Counted from the stretch's first letter, positions 54,061-63,485 are shown. The stretch is DNA of 64,000 nucleotides from Natrinema versiforme (GCF_005576615.1 NZ_CP040331.1:428103-492102), one strand, 5' to 3'. Numbers and translations are program-made. Notes: generated by a model not told the origin, from the letters alone.

Positions 54061-57000
54061 ATGGAGCAAGAAGCGGACCATACAGTAACACAAGAAGAGC
54101 TTCTTCCGCTTATTCGTGACCGCGTGAATCAGACAAATGTGTTAGTCATCGGGGGTCCGAGGGTCGGTAAATCGACGCCATTTAAAGAATCTGATGAATT
54201 CGATTATTTCACTACTGACGTCGGGTCCGATATAAGTCAATCAAATAAGCCTGTGGTCATAGACAATCTGTATCAGAACTTCACAGAGGCTTCCAAGGAG
54301 GAATGGTCAACTCTTCTCGGACATCAAGAAGGATTATGCCTGATAGAGCGTCCAAGGCGTCTCAATTGGTTGTTGACTAATAGCGAATTTTCGGACGTGT
54401 TTGATCCGGATTTATTTGAAGTGGTATACGTTCGATATCGCCGGTCGAAGTTCTGCAACACGGGTGAGACATCTGTCGAAGATAAGGTCACGGAACTACT
54501 GGACGAACCAATATCAAATCGGGAGATTCAGAAGAAATTGGACAAACTTCGTTATACCTATTCCGGATTTCAGACCGAATCCTTCCCACTGGCGAGTTAT
54601 GATTCCTATTTGCCATTCATAGTCGCTGAATCTCGTTTTTCATTCGAATCCGATCCTTCGCTGTTCGCAAATATAATCAAGCGAACAGGAATCAATCTAG
54701 GCGAGAATACTATCATATCCAATCTTCTCGGGTCTGCTGAGAAAGTCGCCGGGAAGGTCTTCAATTCGGATACAATCAATATCTCGCTTGGTGGACTCAG
54801 TACTAAAGCTGGGCTCGCACTCATACTCATCGGATGGTATTATCATAAGGAAAAAAGCAAGATGGAGGATGACACTCCGACTGCAGTACGCAACTTTCTT
54901 GAGCCGCTGACGAGTCAGTATATGCTCCCCCATACCCAGGAAGTGATTGAAGAAGAGTTAGAACTCCCACCTGGAACGCTGGAACGGGTTCACGCTCTGG
55001 TCTCCAGCGATGTTTTCGACCAACTGGCTAAACTCGATGCAGAAGATCTCGCCGACGTTTCTTCGTTAAGGTCAGACATACAACAGAACATGGATGAACT
55101 CGAAGAGTTCGAGTCACGACTAGATTCCCTTGAGGAGAACGTCGAGTTCTTCACGAGTACAGGGGTAGTCGACCTGGGGGGCTTAGTCAGGGGTGAAAAG
55201 CGTGCACAGCGTAAGAGGCTTTCAGACGCCAACATCCCTGCTGCAGAAAGAAACCGTGTTCTGGATGCAATCGGGTCATCCTCGTTACGGCCCTCTGAAG
55301 TTGAGAAGGTAACTGAATCACTGACTGCTTCAACTGAGGGATCGTCATGCCTAGTAGTGCACGGCCCTCGTGGGATTGGCAAGTCTTCGTTTTTGTACAG
55401 TGTTGGTGAATCACTGGCCGAAAACGGATTTGAAACAGGAGTAATCAACCCCAACGCTGACCCTGCGTTTATTGAGCAAAATCTTCGTGAACGTACTTCC
55501 GATGAGTCGAAACTCGCCATATTCTACAAATACGATCCTCAAGAAAAAAGTGCCACAGAGATACGACAGCTCTTCGGGAGTACCCTGGCACCATATTTTG
55601 ACGCACTCATTATAGAGACAACCGACGAATATCTTCCACAGTTGGAGGCAACTTGGACCCAGAGTGGTGAAGGGGGCCAGGAACACAGTCGCGCCCAGTT
55701 CAAGGATATGGTGGAGAACACGGCTGTTGAGAACCCATACCGACTCACTCCCCTCCCAGATGATCAGGTCCAAACTATCATCAACTTGTTTGAATTAACT
55801 GATGAAGAACAACAGGACATAGTTCAGCAGGCCGAAGGTAATCCGCTTGTCGCCGTAGAGGCGGCGATACTATGTCGGCAAGGACAGGATCTGTCCGGAC
55901 TGTCTCAACGAGATATTCTGACCGGGAGGCTGAGGAGGGCGATCGACCAGTTGAGTGGAGATGCCCCTGTTGACAGGATTACCATCGAAATGCTGCTTCT
56001 CTCATTAGCGAGCGTACGCCACGCGCCAGATCTGCCAACTCTTTTTGATATTGCGGATATTCCCGACCGCGCCCGCGGGTCATTAGAGAAGTTCGTCCGG
56101 ATTGAGATGAGCGGTTACGTGGTGCAGCACAGCGAATACGATTATTGGAAACTCACGCCCGATGTATATATCGACATCATATTCCAAGAGTTTTGGTTCG
56201 ACTCGGTCGTCACGGAGTCCACTCCCCGGCGAGAGACCCTTCTCAAAAATATCAATGAGTATCACCCTACGGCACTACAGACAGTAGCTAGGAACATGGG
56301 AACCGCCTGGCGAGCTGCTGAATCCGAATTCCGACAACAGAGAGCGTTGGAAATAATCGATCTGTCTGAACCGCTCTTCGCCCTTGCCGATGACAGAGGT
56401 ATCAGAATGGATGTTCTAAACGAGCTTGTTTATGCCGGCGTTCCGGTCCCGACTGACAGTGCCGATGGAGACTTCATCTATATGCATGAAAGCTTCCGCG
56501 CTAAATTCACAACTACAGATCTCACGGAGGGAACTGTTCAGGATCGAGTTGATGTCCAGAGCAGAGTTGTGAATCTTCTCAGTCAGTGGATGGCCAACTA
56601 TATCATATCAGAGCTAACTTTTGATCTCCCGGTGGACGCTGAGAGTTCTATTCAATACCTCCTGGAAATGATGGGCGAAATTGCGGATCAAATGGAAGCA
56701 GACACGCCTGAGTTCGACCGTGTGGTATTGTATACGAACGTTCTCAGCCACACGCTGGGTAATATCAGCGAAGATGTGAGTGCGGAACAGTATGGTCCAT
56801 GGTTCGTACTCTTTGAGTCTATATTTGATGATCAGTTCGAATCAGACGCCAACGAAAGTGTCGACGATATAGTGATGGAAGGATTCTATAAAACAGTATA
56901 TCACTTCGCTACTGATTCACAAGTTGCCGATGAGTACGGTATTCTACGTGCAATCGAAGACCGGATTGGAGAACGGTTTGGACATAAGGAAGTCTCGATT

Positions 57001-57213
57001 CAGAAAACACTCGAGTTCTATGTAAATATGCTCTTCCACATACACAATAATTCTGAACTAGATACCGATGACCCTTGGGTCAAGAATGCGGTTCGCCAGA
57101 TGGATGACGTCGCGAGTGAATCCGAGTTTGAAACGAATGCGAGAGAAGCTCTACAGAATCAGCTCACAGAAATCTATGGAGAAGTGCCCTCAGAGATTCA
57201 GGTCTTGTTCTAA
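54061..57213 (+). CDS. Two-P-loop STAND-type NTPase with membrane segment
   Basis: 1050 residues from ATG 54061; a GTG at 54040 would sit close to the TATA-like AAGATATAT (54022-54030). N-terminal P-loop NTPase: VLVIGGPRVGKST at about 28-40 and PVVIDNLYQNF near 70. A hydrophobic segment (AGLALILIGWYY) at about 248-262, then a coiled coil (MDELEEFESRLDSLEENVEF). A second Walker A, VVHGPRGIGKSSFLYSVGES, at about 431-450 starts a STAND/AAA core, with LIIETTDEY (Walker B-like), and AEGNPLVAVEAAIL as the GxP-type motif of the winged-helix module. The last 400 residues are helical, a likely sensor. STAND ATPases act as NLR-like defence sensors; the first P-loop domain could be the effector. Confidence 0.75.
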   Translation: MEQEADHTVTQEELLPLIRDRVNQTNVLVIGGPRVGKSTPFKESDEFDYFTTDVGSDISQSNKPVVIDNLYQNFTEASKEEWSTLLGHQEGLCLIERPRRLNWLLTNSEFSDVFDPDLFEVVYVRYRRSKFCNTGETSVEDKVTELLDEPISNREIQKKLDKLRYTYSGFQTESFPLASYDSYLPFIVAESRFSFESDPSLFANIIKRTGINLGENTIISNLLGSAEKVAGKVFNSDTINISLGGLSTKAGLALILIGWYYHKEKSKMEDDTPTAVRNFLEPLTSQYMLPHTQEVIEEELELPPGTLERVHALVSSDVFDQLAKLDAEDLADVSSLRSDIQQNMDELEEFESRLDSLEENVEFFTSTGVVDLGGLVRGEKRAQRKRLSDANIPAAERNRVLDAIGSSSLRPSEVEKVTESLTASTEGSSCLVVHGPRGIGKSSFLYSVGESLAENGFETGVINPNADPAFIEQNLRERTSDESKLAIFYKYDPQEKSATEIRQLFGSTLAPYFDALIIETTDEYLPQLEATWTQSGEGGQEHSRAQFKDMVENTAVENPYRLTPLPDDQVQTIINLFELTDEEQQDIVQQAEGNPLVAVEAAILCRQGQDLSGLSQRDILTGRLRRAIDQLSGDAPVDRITIEMLLLSLASVRHAPDLPTLFDIADIPDRARGSLEKFVRIEMSGYVVQHSEYDYWKLTPDVYIDIIFQEFWFDSVVTESTPRRETLLKNINEYHPTALQTVARNMGTAWRAAESEFRQQRALEIIDLSEPLFALADDRGIRMDVLNELVYAGVPVPTDSADGDFIYMHESFRAKFTTTDLTEGTVQDRVDVQSRVVNLLSQWMANYIISELTFDLPVDAESSIQYLLEMMGEIADQMEADTPEFDRVVLYTNVLSHTLGNISEDVSAEQYGPWFVLFESIFDDQFESDANESVDDIVMEGFYKTVYHFATDSQVADEYGILRAIEDRIGERFGHKEVSIQKTLEFYVNMLFHIHNNSELDTDDPWVKNAVRQMDDVASESEFETNAREALQNQLTEIYGEVPSEIQVLF

Positions 57214-57392
57214 TACATGAAGTAGAGCATTTACTGCAGTTCGTGACAGAGCAGCAAAGATCGCGGTATCAATGCGTTGTTTTATCGCCTCAAAATCCGC
57301 AGCAGTCGCGACCACATGCGTTTCTCGACTCTCTATGGACGCTTGCGGGTTTCAACAACGCCATCGTGGCCATACCGCCTCAATATCTCGTT

Positions 57393-57790
57393 CTACGTGA
57401 ACTCCGATACCGGGACGAACTCCACCCGATCCGGCACACCATCGAACGCCTCCATGACCTGCTCACGCACCTGATACTTGACACTGTCTTCCAGGTACGC
57501 GACCCGCACTTGGTCCACACCGTAATCCAGACATTTCCTCACGTTTTCCACCTCGTGCCAAGCACTCCGTGCGACCTCGATCGCGACCGCTTCATCCCCG
57601 CGCTCCGCGTACACGTCGATCGACTCTTGCCCCACCGAATGCTCGGTCTCCACGTCAAAATCATCAGATTCGTAATACTGCTTAATCTGGTGTTGCCAGT
57701 ACTGGTGCTCGATGCCACGGCGGCCGGTCTCCGCGATAGCGTATCCCTGCTCCTCGAGGACCTAATCGCCCAGCTGGACGAGACCGTATG
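57393..57790 (-). pseudogene. C-terminal remnant of a haloarchaeal conjugation ATPase
   Basis: Minus strand: GLVQLGD, TAG (57745-57750 area), then VLEEQGYAIAETGRRGIEHQ, YWQHQIKQYYESDDFDVETE, YAERGDEAVAIEVARSAWHE and SVKYQVREQVMEAFDGVPDR. The D...ExA pattern resembles the nuclease-like tail found at the C terminus of haloarchaeal HerA/VirB4-type transfer ATPases (from memory). The ATPase part is gone. It ends at TAG 57393-57395. Confidence 0.55.
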
Positions 57791-58560
57791 TTCGGTGATG
57801 GCCGACGCTGGCCTTCCGGTTCACCCGCGGACGACGATCGTGGCGATGGGCATGGGCCGTTCGTTCCCGATGCCTACTTTAATCCGACCGAAGAGCAGGA
57901 AGTGAACATCGTCTCGCTGGACCTTACCCGGATACGCGAGACTCAGGAAAGCGTCGTCGTGAAACACCTCTCGGATGGGCTTTCGCCCGTCGAATGGGAA
58001 GCCCTCGAGACGTTAGTCACCGATGGAGGACAGGTGTCTCCCCAGAATATCGCTGAGGAACACGGCCGCCACGTCGATAGCGTGAGACGGGAGCTGAAAC
58101 GGATTCCCGAGTTGGTCGAGTCCGAATACGGCTCGGTCTCGCTTCGATCGAACCACGTCGCCGAGATGGTCCACGACGCCGTTCAGCAGGCACGTGATGC
58201 GACTCACCGCGCCGTCGAGGCCGGAGCGAAGGCAATCGAGGCTGCCGAGCGCGGGATCGAGGAGACGACGAGCGCGCTGGTAGCGTGGTGTGCAAAACAT
58301 GGCATCGACGTTGACGACCGACAGGAGGCTCGTGTCACACTCCGACTGCAGGGCGTCGAGAACGTGGAGGCTCGGTTGAAAGAGGCCTATCGGCTGTGGA
58401 CGGACGCCGGAAAGGACCCGGCACGGTTCCGCTCGGCTCAGATCGACCTCGGTGAACGCGGCAAGAGCGCGGCTTGGCACTGGCTGTACCGGTCGATCGG
58501 CCAGTGGCAACGCTATTCTAATCCCCTTATTTCGTCGCTTTCAGCATGTGATAGCCCCGA
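57791..58560 (+). pseudogene. Plasmid protein fragment (DUF7845-like)
   Basis: In-frame text from about 57860: FVPDAYFNPTEEQEVNIVSL, RETQESVVVKHLSDGLSPVE, an HTH (VSPQNIAEEHGRHVDSVRRE), a long helical part (DAVQQARDATHRAVEAGAKA) and RFRSAQIDLGERGKSAAWHW. I recall this as the C-terminal half of a haloarchaeal plasmid protein. The first 20 residues of the open frame and the part after about 58510 (Ser/Arg-rich, then hydrophobic) are foreign, so both ends are lost. Confidence 0.55.
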
Positions 58561-58738
58561 ATCTGTCCCCGATCGGCGCGCGCTGCGGGGTGGCCGGGGA
58601 CGAGCCCTGGCCACATCATCAAAATACACTGCACTGCTCCGCATTAGCGAGACGGAGACGATATTTCTCTTACAAGAAGGGCAAAATTTTGGCAGCTATA
58701 AGATAGAGGTTATATATTGGGGATATATGCCATATTCA

Positions 58739-60073
58739 TCATATTTTCGCATATCTATTTATGGCCATTCCGTCACGCTGCCACTCACGTATTGAATCCT
58801 GTATATCTGGAGGTAGTTCTTTGTATATTGGCTTCTCCCATACCTCATGCCAGTTATCATTGGTTAGACCATCAAGTATCGGTCCAGTCGGTATAGAGAT
58901 AGTTTCTATTTCACACCAAGGAGATCGATAATTGTCCGCCAGTACTCGTGCCTCTACTTCATATTCTCGGTCATTCTTTTTGTCATTCCATATTATTTCT
59001 CGCCCATTCCATTGCTCTGTTTCTACAATAACGTCGTTTTTCTCTGCTTCTTCTTTCGGAACGAAAAACCGAGGATCAATGTCTCCACTATCGAAAATTG
59101 GCAAATATTCTAATGCGCCACTTGGTCCCTTCTCAGGTGATATAGAGGGATGATAGGCGAAATGGTCTCTTTCTATATTATCATAGGGATACTGGTATGT
59201 ATTCACTATTCCCATGCCAGCGAAAAAACGTGTAGTTATGTACGTTTTGGAGAATGATACTTCATGGGATTGTCCTGGTAGAAGGTCATAATGTTGTGGA
59301 GAATCTGGAGTGACCCATCTACCGTAGAACGTATTATTATCGATTGGTATATCTAGAACTCGAAATTCGATCATCGCATCCTCTGCGGTTGCTGATCCGA
59401 CATTTTCTAATTCTACAGTCTGAAACACTACGGGCCGGAGAATTGGTCCTCTCTTGATTAGCTGTAGTTCTACGCCTTCTTCAATTTCAAAAGTGAAGTT
59501 ATCCGGGTTAAATTTTCCAGCCGCATCAGGGCCTGCTCGAATAGAACCTCTATTGAAAAAATCTTTTAATTCTTCCTTATGAAGTGGAACAGTGACAGGT
59601 ATAACTGTGGAATTTACCTCTGACGTTATAAGAACAGAGGGTTGATCCAGAAATTCTGTGTATATGTAGTATACTGTTGCCGGTACGATTACAATTAGTC
59701 CACTGGAAAAACTGCTTGGCATTTCCTTGTATGTGTATATAATTAACACTAATGACAAGAACAGCATGACAAAAACTACTACAGATACATTTGATTTGCA
59801 AAAATTAATAGAACGAATTCGATAATCGGACAAAATATCAATAATCCTGTGGAAGATATCTATAGAGTGCACAAGGATCCCCCGTACTATGGTTGCCACA
59901 AGAATCCCAACCGGTACAATACCAGTCAGAATCAAGAGAGCAGACATATACAGTAAACGCGGTATCTCTGGCTCTAATATATACGCGCTAAGAAGAGAAA
60001 CCCCCAATAAAAATGAACACAGTCCTCCCAAGATAACAGCTAGACGGTTCCATCTAATATTCTCCAGTGACAT
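58739..60073 (-). CDS. AT-rich multi-pass membrane protein with large soluble domain
   Basis: 444 residues. Four hydrophobic helices in the first 150 residues (AVILGGLCSFLLGVSLLSAY, LLILTGIVPVGILVATIVRG, VVVFVMLFLSLVLIIYTY, GLIVIVPATVYYIYTEFL) precede a 290-residue beta-rich domain (VVFQTVELENVGSATAEDAM, LLPGQSHEVSFSKTY) that may bind ligand or proteins. AT content is far above the neighbours, suggesting recent transfer. No family recognised. Confidence 0.65.
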   Translation of the reverse strand: MSLENIRWNRLAVILGGLCSFLLGVSLLSAYILEPEIPRLLYMSALLILTGIVPVGILVATIVRGILVHSIDIFHRIIDILSDYRIRSINFCKSNVSVVVFVMLFLSLVLIIYTYKEMPSSFSSGLIVIVPATVYYIYTEFLDQPSVLITSEVNSTVIPVTVPLHKEELKDFFNRGSIRAGPDAAGKFNPDNFTFEIEEGVELQLIKRGPILRPVVFQTVELENVGSATAEDAMIEFRVLDIPIDNNTFYGRWVTPDSPQHYDLLPGQSHEVSFSKTYITTRFFAGMGIVNTYQYPYDNIERDHFAYHPSISPEKGPSGALEYLPIFDSGDIDPRFFVPKEEAEKNDVIVETEQWNGREIIWNDKKNDREYEVEARVLADNYRSPWCEIETISIPTGPILDGLTNDNWHEVWEKPIYKELPPDIQDSIREWQRDGMAINRYAKI

Positions 60074-60170
60074 TATTAGGTGACTTGAAATACGGTCGTA
60101 TAAGCTTACTCACTACTGCTGATCCTCTCCCCCTCCTGTGGGCTGTACGTCGACAGAATCCGTTTCCCGA

Positions 60171-60205
60171 ATATGCACACGAGCCGCAACTCGTCGTGTG
60201 CATAT
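60171..60205. promoter_or_regulatory. Perfect 12-bp inverted repeat
   Basis: ATATGCACACGA (60171-60182) and TCGTGTGCATAT (60194-60205), spacer 11 nt. It lies 126 bp ahead of the DUF7692-like gene and 98 bp from the start of the divergent membrane gene, a good place for an operator. Confidence 0.6.
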
Positions 60206-60331
60206 CTCGAGTCAATCCATTGCTTTCGCCGCCATTCTTCTCTGGATAGCTAACACGTTCCGCCTATTTTGGGCCGAAATGGGCCGTTCAGTGAGCCGAA
60301 AACTAGGATTTCGGGGGTCGTGTGTACGAGT

Positions 60332-60544
60332 ATGCGAATTAGGACCGACGGCGACTACGCATACCGACGAGATGCGATCGAACGAGCAGCTGACTTCTAC
60401 GACTGCAACAAGACAAAAGCAGTGGTGAGTGCCTGCGACGACGTTCCGAAATTCGTTCAGGCTTCCCGCCAAGTCCTCGAGCGCAACGACCTCACGCTCG
60501 AGCAGCGCTGGGAGATTGCTATGAGTTGTCGACACGAGCGGTGA
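60332..60544 (+). CDS. DUF7692-like small protein
   Basis: 70 residues from ATG 60332 (MRIRTDGDYAYRRDAIERAA); the continuation DFYDCNKTKAVVSACDDVPK, VLERNDLTLEQRWEIA fits the haloarchaeal DUF7692 pattern, thought to be a ribbon-helix-helix-like protein. An upstream reading from 60269 adds residues without conserved character. Confidence 0.75.
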   Translation: MRIRTDGDYAYRRDAIERAADFYDCNKTKAVVSACDDVPKFVQASRQVLERNDLTLEQRWEIAMSCRHER

Positions 60545-60735
60545 CCGTCGAGGCAGTACCGATCGACACTGAGACTGAATGAGAGCTTCCTCTCAGCGCT
60601 GGCTGCGGGATCTGAGTAAGTGTCGCGCAAAGAGTCCGGTGTCTCGAGAAACACCGATCCTGACCGGTGTTAGAGTTGTGTTTATTGCCCCAGAAACGGC
60701 GAAGGGGCTGACAGTTGTCCTCTTCGGAGTTATCG

Positions 60736-61659
60736 ATGGTAACAAGAGACATCTACACGACTGCGTTCGACCAAGACGTCCAAACGACTGCAACTGACTG
60801 CCCGGACTGTGGCGGCAGCGTTCGAACTACTGATCGTGAGACGATCTGCGAGGACTGTGACCTTATCCTCGAGGACACCCACCTAGACCGAGGACCAGAC
60901 TGGGGTCGATATGACGAGCAGGGATCCAAGAGACGGACTGGCGCCCCGTTGACACCGACACGTCACGATCGCGGCCTCTCCACTGAGATTGGATACAAGC
61001 GAGACGGAAATGGAAACACCCTCTCGAGTACGAAGCGTCGACACCTGAACCGACTCCGTCGCGAACAGTCCCGTGCTCGGTGGCAGTCGAAAGCCGAACG
61101 GAACCTCGCCTACGGTCTCAGTGAAATCCGGCGGATCGTCGCGAGTCTCGGCCTCCCACAGAGTATCCGGGATCAGGCGTGTTCGCTGTTCCGAACAGCA
61201 CAGTCCGAACAGCTCTGTCGCGGACGATCGCTCGAGGCGGTAGCCGCAGCCAGTGTCTACGCAACAGTTCGGTGTAACGGACTCGGACGATCACGGGCCG
61301 AAGTCACAGCCTGTGCACGCTGTGATCAGCAGAGACTCACCACTGCCTACAACGCGATGAACGTCGAACTCGAGTTACCGGCACAGCCGATTGCAGCAAC
61401 GGATCGGATTCCGAGGCTTGCGACAGAACTCGAGGTTCCGGACCACGTGCGTCGACGAGCACTCGAGCTCGCACAGCAGGCACGCGAACGCGGACTGACG
61501 ATCGGCTACCGGCCGAGTGGCGTCGCAGCGGGCTGTCTCTATCTCGCTGCCCAGGGCGTCGGCTTGTGTCTCTCGCAACAGCAGATCGCCGATATCGCAG
61601 GCACATCACCGAACACGCTCCGCAATCGGCGAGACGACTTACTCGAAATTGATACCTGA
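60736..61659 (+). CDS. tfb: Transcription initiation factor B (TFB)
   Basis: 307 residues from ATG 60736. A zinc ribbon at about 17-40 (TDCPDCGGSVRTTDRETICE, DCDLILED) is followed by the B-finger region (DRGPDWGRYDEQGSKRRTGA, PLTPTRHDRGLSTEIG) and two cyclin-like repeats (EIRRIVASLGLPQSIRDQAC and LATELEVPDHVRRRALELAQ), each ending in an AAxxYxA or AAGCLYLAAQ helix. TFB recruits RNA polymerase to TATA-bound TBP. Several TFB paralogues are normal in haloarchaea; an accessory copy here may direct element-specific expression. Confidence 0.93.
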   Translation: MVTRDIYTTAFDQDVQTTATDCPDCGGSVRTTDRETICEDCDLILEDTHLDRGPDWGRYDEQGSKRRTGAPLTPTRHDRGLSTEIGYKRDGNGNTLSSTKRRHLNRLRREQSRARWQSKAERNLAYGLSEIRRIVASLGLPQSIRDQACSLFRTAQSEQLCRGRSLEAVAAASVYATVRCNGLGRSRAEVTACARCDQQRLTTAYNAMNVELELPAQPIAATDRIPRLATELEVPDHVRRRALELAQQARERGLTIGYRPSGVAAGCLYLAAQGVGLCLSQQQIADIAGTSPNTLRNRRDDLLEIDT

Positions 61660-61702
61660 GCCAGATACAGCAAACCAGAGGGACGCTTGCAACCAGTAGT
61701 TG

Positions 61703-62353
61703 GTAGCGTGATTTCTTTATTCAGAAGTCCGGTTGAAGATGAGTTGGGTGATTCGGTAACTCTGTAGACGAATGTAGCAGACGGAGTTCATCGTTTTAGT
61801 CCATCATTGGTCCATCTGCTGAGAAAAACTCATCTCCCAGCGCAGTTCAATACCCCAGAGAAGACACCAAACCAGTACTGCTATGGAGAGTGTTAACAGC
61901 TGTACAATAGCATCGTATCTCAATGTCTCGATGAACTCTACTATCTCGATCAATTTGAGGAACCCAACGGTAAGGAGGCCAGAGTATACTGCCATCGGGT
62001 GTTTGAATTTATTTTCCTTCACGCACCAAATACCGAACAGAATGGCGGCCAATCCAGCGAATACACTACACAAAACAATTATTATAGCCATGCCCTCCCC
62101 GCCAGTCTGGGTTGTATTAGATCTCAGCCTATGCATTCTTGCGATAGTATCTATTCCTAACCATCCCCCAATTAGCAAGAGTGGGACACCAAGTAGTGCG
62201 ATTATAACGCTAGGTATGTCATAGAAAATTAATGAACACATGAAGCGATGTCCTGCCCGTATAGGTAAATATTTTGTCGTACTGAACGATATCCGTTTCT
62301 CCTGTACGTAACGCGATTTTCGAGCGATCTTCTGAATAAAGAAAGCGTGCTAC
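61703..62353. mobile_element. 651-bp inverted-repeat unit carrying a membrane-protein gene
   Basis: Terminal inverted repeats of 25 bp: GTAGCGTGATTTCTTTATTC (left start) and, on the other strand, GTAGCACGCTTTCTTTATTC (right start), 22 of 25 positions equal, both ending CAGAAG. There is no transposase inside, only the gene at 61804-62241. The right end touches the stop codon of the pseudogene at 62353-62552. Confidence 0.75.
61804..62241 (-). CDS. Four-helix membrane protein, passenger
   Basis: 145 residues: IPSVIIALLGVPLLLIGGWL, MAIIIVLCSVFAGLAAILFG, SGLLTVGFLKLIEIVEFI and LLTLSIAVLVWCLLWGIEL are four membrane segments. It is AT-rich against its neighbours and fills the interior of the inverted-repeat unit. 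No family recognised. Confidence 0.6.
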   Translation of the reverse strand: MCSLIFYDIPSVIIALLGVPLLLIGGWLGIDTIARMHRLRSNTTQTGGEGMAIIIVLCSVFAGLAAILFGIWCVKENKFKHPMAVYSGLLTVGFLKLIEIVEFIETLRYDAIVQLLTLSIAVLVWCLLWGIELRWEMSFSQQMDQ

Positions 62354-62552
62354 TAGCTACTGTAACGGAGTCGCTCGAGCGCTCCCTCGAGTGTGTCGGC
62401 AGCCTCGAGCGGCTCAGCGTCGTAATCAACGAGGTAGTTCGCTGCGAGCTGCCACGCTCGTCGTGAGATTCGGAATCGGCTCGCTCGTAGTAGACGCTGA
62501 ACTCGGCCAGTGCGACGGCGACTAGGAGGTTCTCCTGTCGATCGGTAAGCAT
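62353..62552 (-). pseudogene. Small haloarchaeal protein with 4-nt deletion
   Basis: ATG 62552 starts MLTDRQENLLVAVALAEFSV. After YYERADSESHDER the frame changes; the true continuation WQLAANYLVDYDAEPLEAAD, EGALERLRYSS ends at TAG 62355-62353. Inserting GCGA (one more copy of a tandem GAGC-type unit) in GACGAGCGTGG restores HDERAWQLAA. A paralogue is at 63600-63803. Confidence 0.65.
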
Positions 62553-63266
62553 CGCCGGCGTTGGCCGTGGCTTCCTTGATAAAACTCAGGACCCAGTGAG
62601 TAGAAACTGGAGGGCAAGGGTGATGTCAGACAGGTGTTTGGCAACAACCGATTTCCTCGCCAGATCAACGCAGTTACTATCTCTTTATCAATCTCGTGGC
62701 CACTGTTCCGTATCCGATAGGCACTTTGAGAAGCGCCGGCCAGAGGCCGACGTTGGAACCTTCCTCCCTTGGTAGTGTGTCTGGTAGGTGGTGATTGGTC
62801 TGATATCGGGACCACTTGATGTTCGGTGAGCCGACCTCAGTATAGCGAGAGCGATGTCTCGGAGCGGATCTGGTGAATCGACGACCAGGTCCCTATCTCT
62901 CGCTATCAGAACCTCAATACTCTAACCAATTAATTCTATTGGCCACGTAGTGGGGGAACAGCGCTGTTACCGGGCAAAATAGTTGATCGCTTCGCTGTCT
63001 ATTCGTCGGTCGCTGGCGGAATTTCTACATGGCCAGTGGGACGATTCTTGCTCACTCGGAATCGGGGCGGCGTTGATATAGGCCAAGGCGAACATATTCA
63101 CTGTCGCGTTCCCCACCACGCGACACGGCATCAGCACCCGAACCCCAACCATGTCCCGTATCCGCCCGGCGGCCATCCCCCTTGGCCCATCCGGGCGGCC
63201 TTTTGAGGTCTTCTCGAGACAATCAGGCGCCGAGCGGGTGTGATCCCCAAAGCGAACGGATTGCGG
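62553..63266. other. Intergenic stretch
   Basis: No gene supported. The first 40 bp match the upstream region of the paralogue at 63.8 kb (ATCGCCRGCGTTGGCCGYGG), so the duplicated unit included its promoter. At about 63150-63205 CCGCCCGG and CCGGGCGG form a hairpin followed by CCTTTT, a possible terminator. Confidence 0.4.
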
Positions 63267-63485
63267 TTAGGTATCAATTTTCGCTGAGCAGTCTGTGCAG
63301 TACCAGACCTCACCCCCACCCTCTGGGTCTGGATTATTCGTTGCCTCAAATTCGGAGACATCGTCTCCACACTCTTCGCAGACGTAATACTCAGTGAACC
63401 TCTGTGCTGTATAAGACATCACAGAGAGAATTAGAGCCGCAAATACCCCGAGTCCAAGCATCGCTAACAGCGCTCCTGTACTCAT
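63267..63485 (-). CDS. Membrane-anchored zinc-ribbon protein
   Basis: 72 residues from ATG 63485 (MSTGALLAMLGLGVFAALIL); an N-terminal helix is followed by a zinc ribbon: EYYVCEECGDDVSEFEATNN and EVWYCTDCSAKIDT, two CxxC pairs. Typical of small haloarchaeal membrane zinc proteins. Confidence 0.7.
   Translation of the reverse strand: MSTGALLAMLGLGVFAALILSVMSYTAQRFTEYYVCEECGDDVSEFEATNNPDPEGGGEVWYCTDCSAKIDT

Noticed and set aside
57243..57905. 220-codon open frame on the plus strand
   Set aside because: Leu/His-rich shadow of the conjugation-ATPase remnant on the other strand.
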